Shown here: one piece after another, positions 28,961 to 37,600 of the stretch
Layout of the letters: every line of letters starts with the position of its first letter
Numbering within the stretch: the stretch's first letter is position 1
NCBI GenBank assembly: GCA_035399845.1
Contig: DAOPJV010000006.1
Coordinates: 101,735-165,734 of the forward strand
Direction of reading: 5' to 3'
Length of the DNA: 64,000 nt
From: ECT2AJA-110-A sp035399845
GTDB lineage: Bacteria; Planctomycetota; Phycisphaerae; UBA1845; UTPLA1
Notes under the pieces: model-generated
What the model was told of the DNA's origin: nothing
The model's database searches: none
The model's input: the letters and a program-made list of their open reading frames with translations, nothing else
Made by a program: the position numbers and the translations under genes

Positions 28961-30501
28961 TCCGAATCCTCCGCGCGATCCGCACGCGACGCCGCGACCC
29001 AGCGCGGCGCCAGCATCTGTTCCAACGCGTTGGCGGCCTGCGCTCGAGCCAATGTGGCGTCGAGAATGTCCAGTTTCGCTTCCAAAGACGCCCGCAGCGC
29101 TTCACGCAGCACGAGGACATCGATTTCCCCCAGGTCCAGCAGCGTCCGCGTTTCGGAGATCTGTCGATCCACCAGCGGCGCCAGCTCCGTCTTCAGGAGC
29201 GTGAGGCGTTCATCCGCGTAAGCCAGTCGCGTCTCCACACTGGCGAGTTCCCCGATCACCTTCTGCACGACACGCTCGCTCCGCGCCTGCGCCGCTTCAC
29301 GCTCCGCATACGCCTCGGCAATCCCCTGTCGATTCCTGTTCCAGAGTGGCAGAGGCAACCCGATGCCCAGCCCCGCCCGGGAGAGTCCCTCCTCGATCGA
29401 GAAGCTCGGCCCCAGATTCAGATCCGGGTACTGACGCCGAATTTCCAGTCGCAGCGATTGTTCGGCCGCCTCGTAGGCCGCCTTCGCCGACAAAACGCGC
29501 GGGTGCTTTGCGAGCAGCGCCGCCTCCCGATCCGGCCTGGCAACGTCCACATCCGTCTGAAATATGGCGGGCACAAGCTGCGCCGGGGCGTTCGGCGCCA
29601 CACCCATCATCGCAAGCAGCTCCAGCCGTTGTTGCGCCAACGTGTTCTCAAGCGCCTGAATCGTTGTGCGAATCCGGGCGCGCTCGATCTCCAGCACCCG
29701 GGCGTCGGTCGTCTTGAGCTCTCCGACTGACGCCAGCCGATTCGCGATCTCCGCGGCCGCGCCGATGCGTTCCGCATAGTCACGGCTCAGCGCCAGCCGC
29801 TCCTCGGTAACGGACCACGCGAACCACGCCGATCGCAACTCGACCAGCAGCGCCCATTCCGCAATCGCGACGTCACGCCACGCGACGGTGTAATCCGCCC
29901 AGCGCGCGTCCTGCTCGACCGCCAGGCGTCCCGAGATCGGAAGGGTCACGCTCAGACTCGCGTTCACAATCCACGGATTGTTGACGTAGTTGCCGCCGTC
30001 GATGCGCCGAAACCCCGGGGGTGTCCGTTCGACGCTGTTGTTGTTCAGGCCACCTGTCGCCAGGGCCCGCGAATTCACGCCGTCGAACGATCCGTTGTCG
30101 AACTTGAACCCGCCGGGCCGGCCGCCACGATTGACGAATCGCAGAACGCCCGCCTGAAACTGCGGATCCGGCCACCAGCCCGCTTCCTCGGCGCTCGCCA
30201 GCGGAACACCGGCCGCCGCCCGCGACTGACGGAGATCCGGATTGAAATGAAGCGCTATCGCCTCGGCCTCCGCCAGCGACACGCCGTCGTCCACGTCGAA
30301 CGAGGCGATGTGCTGCGCCCCACGCCGTTCCGGCAGCGCGCCGTAATAGGCGCGAACCGTCGGGACATCGAGGGCCTGTCCCGGCCAGGACTCGGCGAAA
30401 CGCTCCAGAGTCAGCTCGCGCCGCTCATAGTGCGCACAGCCCGTCAGAAGACCGGCGACGCAGGGCGCCGCCCAGATCGAATGTAGAATGAGCCGTCTCA
30501 C
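28957..30501 (-). CDS. TolC-type outer-membrane efflux lipoprotein (CusC/CzcC-like)
   Basis: I prefer the GTG at 30501 because it gives a clean lipoprotein signal (RRLILHSIWAAPCVAGLLTGC); the frame is open to 30555. The ~514-residue product has two outer-membrane-efflux repeats. The first begins VSLAEAEAIALHFNPDLRQS. The second includes YPDLNLGPSFSIEEGLSRAG and LGIGLPLPLWNRNRQGI, the latter being a signature of this family. It is the second gene of the efflux operon, 106 bp after the Cys-rich protein gene, and its stop overlaps the fusion-protein start. Confidence 0.92.
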   Translation of the reverse strand: MRRLILHSIWAAPCVAGLLTGCAHYERRELTLERFAESWPGQALDVPTVRAYYGALPERRGAQHIASFDVDDGVSLAEAEAIALHFNPDLRQSRAAAGVPLASAEEAGWWPDPQFQAGVLRFVNRGGRPGGFKFDNGSFDGVNSRALATGGLNNNSVERTPPGFRRIDGGNYVNNPWIVNASLSVTLPISGRLAVEQDARWADYTVAWRDVAIAEWALLVELRSAWFAWSVTEERLALSRDYAERIGAAAEIANRLASVGELKTTDARVLEIERARIRTTIQALENTLAQQRLELLAMMGVAPNAPAQLVPAIFQTDVDVARPDREAALLAKHPRVLSAKAAYEAAEQSLRLEIRRQYPDLNLGPSFSIEEGLSRAGLGIGLPLPLWNRNRQGIAEAYAEREAAQARSERVVQKVIGELASVETRLAYADERLTLLKTELAPLVDRQISETRTLLDLGEIDVLVLREALRASLEAKLDILDATLARAQAANALEQMLAPRWVAASRADRAEDSE

Positions 30502-30607
30502 AGGTATCCCGTCGTGAGTAAAGAGAATGAACCCGCCAGCCAACACAGCGCGCACAGGAGCCTGCGCGCAATGTCACGATGCCATCGCCTGCACAAAGCA
30601 GTTGTGG

Positions 30608-31015
30608 CTAGACCAGTAGCGGCGTATTGATGGGATGAATCTCGCATGGCGCCGACCGATCGATCGGCGGACCACCTTCAAGCGAGAATGGCGAGACAAC
30701 GGAAGGCGCCTGCGAAATCACGGGAACAGGAACGACCATGTCGTCGAAACACACGGCGAACTCGACGGGATCCTGCCCGGCGCCTCGCGCCGTCACGTCC
30801 ACACGGCATGGATCGCTCGAGCAATCCCCCTCATGGGAACAGGGCGCGTCATGGTCGTCGCAGGCGCAGCTCATTTCGGCGCATTCGCAGGAAGCCGCTA
30901 TCGTACGGTCGTCGTGCGGAGCGCACGCGTGCGAAATCACACCACCCACGCAGAGCATGGGCGATACGATCAGCGCCCAAAGCGCTGTCAGCGAGATTGC
31001 GTACGTCCGAATCAC
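30608..31015 (-). CDS. small exported Cys/His-rich protein heading the metal-efflux operon
   Basis: The frame is open from 31174, but only the part from GTG 31015 looks coding. It gives 135 residues: a signal peptide (IRTYAISLTALWALIVSP) followed by a dense Cys/His/Asp stretch (CECAEMSCACDDHDAPCS, then HEGDCSSDPC). The remaining ~65 residues are Pro/Val-rich. This composition suggests a periplasmic metal chaperone or sensor. A promoter-like element ends 8 bp before the GTG, so the mRNA could be nearly leaderless. Small Cys-rich proteins in front of CusCBA-like genes recur in planctomycetes. The start codon is the least certain point. Confidence 0.7.
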   Translation of the reverse strand: MIRTYAISLTALWALIVSPMLCVGGVISHACAPHDDRTIAASCECAEMSCACDDHDAPCSHEGDCSSDPCRVDVTARGAGQDPVEFAVCFDDMVVPVPVISQAPSVVSPFSLEGGPPIDRSAPCEIHPINTPLLV

Positions 31016-31023
31016 GTCAGGGT

Positions 31024-31051
31024 ATCGTATCGGGCGACCCGCCCGAGTCAA
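31024..31051 (-). promoter_or_regulatory. promoter with dyad spacer for the metal-efflux operon
   Basis: Read on the minus strand: TTGACT at 31051-31046, a 16-bp spacer, then TACGAT at 31029-31024. The spacer contains a perfect inverted repeat, CGGGCG and CGCCCG with 3 bp between (31031-31045). A dyad between -35 and -10 resembles metal-responsive operators, although MerR-type promoters normally have 19-20 bp spacers. Confidence 0.55.
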
Positions 31052-31207
31052 CAAATTCACCCGTAACGCCCGCGCAATGTCCGAGATAGAAGCGCTTCCA
31101 CAGGAGAATGAGGCCGCCGCGCGACTGTCACACACCGTATGACATTGACGGACGTCGCCAGGTGGACTCGCCATCCTCCACGGTTCGTTGAGCGCAACAG
31201 TTCGTCA

Positions 31208-32668
31208 TCAGCCCAGCGCCATCCGTGTCTGCCGCACAGCTCGCAGCAAATCCCGCATGCCGATCAGCCCGCAGACGGCAAACAGCGTCAGGCCCGCGCC
31301 GAGACCGATCATCAGCGCCAGACAAACATCATCACTGCGTTCCGACAGTGGAAAGGCTGATGATATGGATGAGAAGACGCAGGCGACGATCGACAGCAGG
31401 AGCGCCACAACACTCATGACAACTGAAACGCTCGACAGACAGCTTACGACAATCATGGCGCCCCAGCGGGTTCGACCGCTCAGGTCTTCAATCGTCTCGA
31501 CAATCAGTCCACCCACAAAGATCTGAAAGAGAACCCAGATACACGCCAACTCAATTCCCACCTCCACGGCCACGGCCTGAAACGGCGCCGACAGCGCCGA
31601 ACCGCCAATCGTCACCGAAAGTCCCAGCAACGCCGACGAAACAGCCACGACGAAATAGAAGTAGCGCCGCTCGAGCCGTGGGCGCCGACGAATCGAGAGG
31701 GTTCGGAAATAGTCAGGATTCCGCGTCGTGTCGACAAGCGTGGACACGAAACCTGTCATCATCGCTCGCAAACCAGACGCCATGGCAAAGGCCATCGGAC
31801 GCCGCAGACTCGGGTACATCTCCGCGATGGGCCGGCCGCACTCCGGGCACCTGGATGTCAACGGCAGCATCCCGATCTGGTATCCGCATCCTTCGCACGT
31901 GAGCTCACGCGCCTTCCACGCGGGACCATCCGCGGGTCCGTCATATCGATCGAGGGAACGAAGATAGACGACAGTCCACCACAGCAGGACAAGGCACTCG
32001 ATCAGGGGGCCTTTCGGCGCATTCGTTGTCGTGAGCCCCAGCGCGCGATACAGCGCGGGCGCCAGCGCCCACGCGACGCCGAGCGGTATCGCGATCGTCG
32101 TGCTCCAGAGCAGCGACTGGCCGCATCGAACGAGCAGCAGGCCAGTCCGCTCCCCCGCAGTCCCCCACGTCCCGACCGGCAGCACAATCAGCATGAGGAC
32201 GAGTTCGAGAATCAATCCTCCGCCGGCGATCGGCGCCCAGTTGTCGAACGACCGCGCGCGCACTGCATCGTGAAACCACGCGGCCAGGGCTGCAAATGGC
32301 GCCATGACAACTTCCCTCGCCGACATTTGCGGCGGCGGTGAGACCATCACGAAGGTCGCGCCATCGTCTTTGCATTCAACAGGCGTCAATCCCGCCGGGT
32401 TGTAAATTGCATAACGCGTCGAAAGGATGTAGAAACTCGCCGCGACGACCAGACTGATCAGGTGTGCGACAATCGCCGCACTCCACCCCGATGAGACCAG
32501 ACGCGCGCCCATCGACTTCGGAAAAAACCAAAGCAACGGGACACAGAGAAACGCCGACATCGCCCCAAGGCGCCGCCCCGCGACAGGCGCATCCGATCGC
32601 AGCGCCGGAAATTCACCCGGCGTGTATGCAATGTCCTCCTGGGGCGCGATTGTCGGTTGGGCGATCAT
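31208..32668 (-). CDS. zinc-ribbon multi-pass membrane protein (cassette copy A)
   Basis: A 486-residue protein with hydrophobic helices near residues 38-50, 63-85, 145-165, 185-210, 220-236, and three or more after 340. A rubredoxin-like zinc ribbon sits on a cytoplasmic loop with C258, C261, C274 and C277 (CEGCGYQI and CPECGRPI). It has a paralogue at 39858-41279; both share LWFFP-x-(S/T)MG, GERTG, the ribbon and DYFRTL(S/A)I. Its start overlaps the stop of the upstream partner gene (ATGA). Related zinc-ribbon membrane proteins are common in planctomycetes and uncharacterised. The function is unknown. Confidence 0.82.
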   Translation of the reverse strand: MIAQPTIAPQEDIAYTPGEFPALRSDAPVAGRRLGAMSAFLCVPLLWFFPKSMGARLVSSGWSAAIVAHLISLVVAASFYILSTRYAIYNPAGLTPVECKDDGATFVMVSPPPQMSAREVVMAPFAALAAWFHDAVRARSFDNWAPIAGGGLILELVLMLIVLPVGTWGTAGERTGLLLVRCGQSLLWSTTIAIPLGVAWALAPALYRALGLTTTNAPKGPLIECLVLLWWTVVYLRSLDRYDGPADGPAWKARELTCEGCGYQIGMLPLTSRCPECGRPIAEMYPSLRRPMAFAMASGLRAMMTGFVSTLVDTTRNPDYFRTLSIRRRPRLERRYFYFVVAVSSALLGLSVTIGGSALSAPFQAVAVEVGIELACIWVLFQIFVGGLIVETIEDLSGRTRWGAMIVVSCLSSVSVVMSVVALLLSIVACVFSSISSAFPLSERSDDVCLALMIGLGAGLTLFAVCGLIGMRDLLRAVRQTRMALG

Positions 32669-34113
32669 TTCGTGGCGTCCATGAGAACCGGATCCATTCG
32701 CGCGTCGGGTCGTCGCGCGTCAAGCAACAGGTCACCAATGAGTTTGTTTCCTCCATCTGCGAGGCGCCACGTTGCGTCGGCGCCCCCGTCGTCATCGCCA
32801 TCGACATACACGGCATATAACAGGTAGGCGTCCTCTTCCGGCAGACGCCGGTATCGCAGAATTTCGCCGTCATACGGATCCATCGGACGTTCAGAAAGCC
32901 ATCCGTCGCCCGCATCAGAGAGTCGCTCCGGCCAGGCCCCGTGTTCACGTCGATAGTCCGACAGCGCGATGGCCGCCGTCGCCGCAGAATGAGACGCGCA
33001 ATATTGCAGCAGCCGGAGGTAGAGGCCGTACGCCCTCGTAGAGTCGGCCAGGCCGCCGAGCGGTCCATCGAGAAACGAAAATCGCCGTCCCAGCGCTTTG
33101 ATGTTTTCAGCGCTTCTCATGCCTTCCGCCCGCTCGACAGATCGCACGACGGCCTCGATCTTGGCGAGGACCGTCCTTCGATCGTTGAAGAACACGGAAA
33201 GCAGATTCCAGGCGCCTGTCCGACGCGGTGTCTCAGCATTCACTTCCCATTTCGTGATGTAGGGCAGCGCGCTCAGCACAAGCCATCCGTTCCCGTTGGC
33301 GTCCCGAGTGAAGCTTCGATCCAGTTTCAGCGTCCACGCCGCCAGCAGCGCGCTCGCAAGATGCTCGCGCGCCGCGACGGCGTCCTGCCGCCGCCAGGCC
33401 ATCCCTTCAATCGCGCGAGCGGCCTGTGAATGCGTCAGCCGCCGCTCAAAGGCCATTCGCCGTCGCTCGACGTCGACAGCAATGCGGCATCGGATTCCCA
33501 CATCCCATTGGATCCAATTGCCGGATTCGACGAGCATCGCCCCTAGACGATCGGCTGCGTCGAGATCCGCCAGCGCGGCGTCGACGTCGCCCTGTGATGC
33601 GATACGGAGTCTTGCGCGCGCACACAGCAGCGTCGCAGACTCCTCGAGCCGCCACGCGCCGCCGCCTGAGAGGTGAACGCCGCCCCATTCGATCGACGCC
33701 AACTGATCCAGCGCCGCATTCGTATCCTCGCGCTGCAGGAATGCGATCACCGCCTCAAGATGCCCGCGTCGCCCCGGATCCCAGGCGCCCCGGAGGGCGT
33801 CCGCCGGCGCGATCGTCTGCGGCCATGGCCGTGACCAGACTTTTCCCTCCGGCGCGGCGGGCCAATGGACGGTTGGCGGCGGCGGAATCGCCGCCAGCGC
33901 GGACGCAACCCTCTCGGATCGATCGAAGGCCGGCGACAGCGAATACGCAAACGCCATGTCGTCGACGGTAGGTTGTGTTGTGGCCTCTCGACTCAGACGC
34001 GACGCCGCCGGCGCCCCATCCCAACGCGTCAAGGCGACGTAGCCGATCCACCCTGCGCACACCGCCAGCGCACCGAGCCATCCAGCAACCCGCCTCGAAC
34101 ACGCGCCCCGCAT
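32665..34113 (-). CDS. membrane-anchored protein with pseudopilin-like C-terminus (copy A)
   Basis: A 482-residue protein with one N-terminal transmembrane helix (residues 10-28), an alpha-helical Ala/Arg-rich body and a C-terminal region at about 395-470. The last has the planctomycete pattern DYRREHGAWPERLSD, MDPYDGEILRYRR and YVDGDDDGG, which resembles the C-terminal part of type II secretion pseudopilins (ordered strands, a D-x-D-rich Ca-like loop). Its paralogue is at 41272-42681; both share RTGAWN- or RCGAWN-like, NDRRT and NGWxxLS blocks. It is translationally coupled to the zinc-ribbon membrane protein. No known function. Confidence 0.8.
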   Translation of the reverse strand: MRGACSRRVAGWLGALAVCAGWIGYVALTRWDGAPAASRLSREATTQPTVDDMAFAYSLSPAFDRSERVASALAAIPPPPTVHWPAAPEGKVWSRPWPQTIAPADALRGAWDPGRRGHLEAVIAFLQREDTNAALDQLASIEWGGVHLSGGGAWRLEESATLLCARARLRIASQGDVDAALADLDAADRLGAMLVESGNWIQWDVGIRCRIAVDVERRRMAFERRLTHSQAARAIEGMAWRRQDAVAAREHLASALLAAWTLKLDRSFTRDANGNGWLVLSALPYITKWEVNAETPRRTGAWNLLSVFFNDRRTVLAKIEAVVRSVERAEGMRSAENIKALGRRFSFLDGPLGGLADSTRAYGLYLRLLQYCASHSAATAAIALSDYRREHGAWPERLSDAGDGWLSERPMDPYDGEILRYRRLPEEDAYLLYAVYVDGDDDGGADATWRLADGGNKLIGDLLLDARRPDARMDPVLMDATK

Positions 34114-34611
34114 ACCAATGTCTCCCAGGCCTCTGAGGACTCCTCCCCCGCTCCCATCCTATCGAGCCCCAAGTGGCCATCGTCGCCCATCACTTCCCAG
34201 ACCATTGGTCTCCGGCGCCTCGCGTCCGGTTCCCGGATGCGGATCAATATTGAAGGGCGAAGGTTGAGTCGCGAGTCCTGAGAGGTGAGATGTGACAGAT
34301 GAAAGCTGAAGCGTGAGATTCGATCGCTGAAAGGTAAAGGGTGAGATCTGAGCGGTGGGTCCTGAGCCTTGGGCCTTGGGCCGTGAGGGTTGGGCCTGAA
34401 GTTCTAATATTGGATTTTGGATTCTGGATTCTGGTTTTTGTTTTTTGGATTTTGGAATTTGGAATTTGGGTCTTGGGTCTCAATTCCCAGTCCCGAATCC
34501 TGCGCCCGCCGATCCGCCTCCGACTCTCCAATAAAAAAAACCGGCCGCCCTCGGAAACGAGGACGGCCGGCCGATGCAAAGGGTTGCGGTCAGAGTTTCT
34601 GCCGCCCGGGT
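34114..34611. repeat. degenerate G/T-rich word-repeat tract plus terminator
   Basis: 498 bp without a credible gene. From about 34260 to 34500 the plus strand is made of short related words (GTGAG, CTGAG, TTGGGCC, then many GGATTTTGG / GGATTCTGG / GGAATTTGG variants), with very few C residues in the last third. The composition differs sharply from the surrounding GC-rich coding DNA. Translations of such tracts give spurious IQNPKS-like peptides. The function is unknown. The terminator at 34532-34570 closes the giant gene. Confidence 0.75.
34532..34570 (-). terminator. Rho-independent terminator of the giant Cys-module gene
   Basis: On the minus strand, CCGGCCGTCCTCG and CGAGGGCGGCCGG form a 13-bp stem with one mismatch and a TTTC loop, followed directly by eight T. 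It lies about 40 bp past the stop at 34612. This is the clearest intrinsic terminator in the window. Confidence 0.92.
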
Positions 34612-37600
34612 TTACGGGCAGGCGGGTCCGACCGTCAGGAGGTTGGTGACGAAGTCGTCGATGTCACCGACATCGGCGCCGTTCATACCGTCCACGTCGG
34701 CGCAGCTGCAGTCGCCGCCGCCACCGAGCAGACAATCGACGAAGCCCTGGATGTCGGCGCCGTCAATCATGTTGTCGCCACTGACGTCGCCCGCACAGGT
34801 GCAGCCCTGCGACGTCGGCTGGTAGTAGCTCGCCGCGATGATCGCGCATCCGGCGTCCACACCACCCACATAGTTGTCGAACATGATCGATTCCAGCTGC
34901 TTGCCGGTCACGTCGAATCCGAGACCACTGATCAGCGACGTGTACGAAACCACGGCCTCGATCGTGTTCAGCGGCGCGTCAGGGCTGCTGGCGCGATCGT
35001 TGTCCGCGGCGCCGTGGAAACCGTCGCCGGCCGACAGCGGTCCGGGCAGCTTGACCTGCGTCGCGACGCCGGCCGCCGGGGCCGTCGGCGAACCGTTGTT
35101 GTTCGCGTACCAGTCAGGTGACTGGATCGTCACGGTGACCGTCGTTGCGTCCGTGAAGCCGAGCGTCATGTTGACGGTACCGCCACCATTGCCGCTCTGG
35201 TACAGAACACCGAGCTCGAAGTTCGTGTCCAGCGCCGGTGTCGCCGGGAAGGTCGAGAGCGAGGAAACAACCGTCTGGCCGGTTCCCGTGCTCGGATCCC
35301 ACAGCGGCTGGATGCCGATGTTGTCACCATCCGGTGTCGCATCCCACGCATTGCGGCGCTTGCCGACATGGATGATGTCGAGCGACGGCTTGCCCTTCGG
35401 ATTGACCCAGTACGTCAGATTGCCACGCGTCAGGACACCTGCGGCGCCGCCAAGCGAGTTGACGTTGCCGAAGATCAGACCACGGTCGGAAATCGATCGA
35501 TAGCCGACAGGATCATCCTGGGCGTTCGCTTCCCCTGGATGCAGGATGCCGTTCCAGTTGTAGTCGAGCGCGACGTAGCCTTCGCCCGGACAGGTCAGTC
35601 CGTTGCAGTCCGTGCAGTCACCGTAGTACACGCCTTCGGCGGCTTCACAATCAAAGGGCGTCTGCAGCGAGCAGAAGCCATCGACACAGCAGGCGCCGAC
35701 CATGCTCGGATCCGGCGTCTCGCACTCGTCAAGGATGAGGTTGCCGTCGCAGTCCGTCGAATCCGACAGATCGAAGACGTCGATGACGCTGTTTTCGTTG
35801 CAGTCGCAACCGAAATCACACGTCGTTCCGTCACCCAGGTAGGCGCCGCCGCTGTTGAGACAGACCGTCTCGAACTGGATCGAGCACGCCAGGCCGATGT
35901 CACAGCAGCCGCCGGTCGGCGGGCAGGTGATCGTCGAGCACATCGTGCCGGAACCCTGGAAGAATCCGGACTCGGACTCGCACTGCGGGGCCGTGTAGTT
36001 GTCCTGGCAGGAACCGTCCGTGAAGCAGCAGGCGCCGATGACACAATCGCCGCCGGACGTCATGCAGTCCGTGCCGTCACCCTGATAGACGCCGCCCGCG
36101 CTGACGCAGTCCGATCGGAGGCCTTCCGAGCAGCTGCCATCTGAGAGACAGCAGGCGCCCGGAATCGCGATACTGGCGGCGTAGATGCCACCGCCGGATC
36201 GAGTGTCACTGCCCGTCCACAGCGAGAACGTGATCGTCTCGAGGCTCTTGCCGGCGATATCAATCGCGAAGCTGTTCAGGATGGAGTCGCGCGTCACGAC
36301 GGCCTGAACGAGGTTCAGCGGCGCCGCCGGGACCAGCTGGGCGTCCGTGTCTTCCGTTGCGTCGAAACCGTCGCCGGCGCTCAGCGGAGCGGGCGTCAGC
36401 AGCGCCTGCGACGCCACGCCCGCGCTCGGCGGATTCGGGGCGCCGTTGCCGTTCGCGAACCAGTCCGGAACGTGCAGAATCACATTGACACTCGACGCGT
36501 CGGTGAAGCCGAGCGTCATCTGGTAGAGACCACCGCCGTACGTGCCGTGGCTCAGGACACCGAGCTGGAAGTCGGCGCCGACCGCTCGCGGCGGATTCAG
36601 CGTCGTCGTCGACGAATCGACCACGCCAACGCCATCCGTCGGATCCCAGATCGGCTGAATGCCGAAGGCGTCCGTGTCAATGACATCATCCCATGGCGGC
36701 GTGATCTCGCCACGCTTGCCGACGAGGATCGTATCCAGAACAAACGGCCGACCTTCGAACGTGTACAGGAAGTTGCCCGACTGGACCTGGTTCGTGCCGC
36801 CACCGACCGAATCCGAAGTCTCGAGAATCAGACTGCGGTCGCCGATCGAGCGATAGCCGAACAGGTCATTGACATCGATCCGCTCGTCGGGATTCGAAAT
36901 ACCGTTCCAGTTGTAGTTGAGCTGAATGAAGCCGTCGCCCGGACAGGCGATCTCTTCGCACGTGGAACCCGGTCCGAAGAAGTACTCACCCGCGTTCACG
37001 CAATCCGTCTGGCTTTCGATCGTGCAGGAAGAACCCGAGCAGCAGGCGCCGTCACAGGCGTTCGCGTCGCAGATCGTTCCTTCGCCCTTGAACTGGCCAC
37101 CGCCGTCGATGCAGTCGCTGTAGAAGGCGACGGTGCAGACGCCGGCCGTGCAGCACGCGCCCGCCGGCTCGCAGATCGTCGTCGAGCATTCCGTCGCGCC
37201 ACCGTAGTAGCGGCCGTTCGCCAGAAGACAATCATTTTCGGAGACGCCGTCAGAGCAGGTGCCGTCCAGATTGCAGCACGCGCCCGTCGAGCACGTGGCG
37301 CCATCCGTCATGCAGTCCGTGTCAGCGCCGAGGAAGAGGCCGCCGGCCGCCGCACACTGCGTCTCGAAGTAGTCGAAGCACATTTCGTTCAGACAGCAGG
37401 CGCCCGTGTCGCTCGAGCAGGTCAGCGTGAATTCGCTCAGGCCACCCGCGTCCGGAATGGAGCCCTGCTGACCACCCTGGAACCAGTAGGTCTTGCCCGC
37501 CTCGGCAAAGAATGTCGACGATTCGGCGATACCCGGATCCGGGCAGCTTTCCGTTCCGTCCGTGCACTCCTGGCAGTCGAGCTGATTCGGTCCGGGGACA

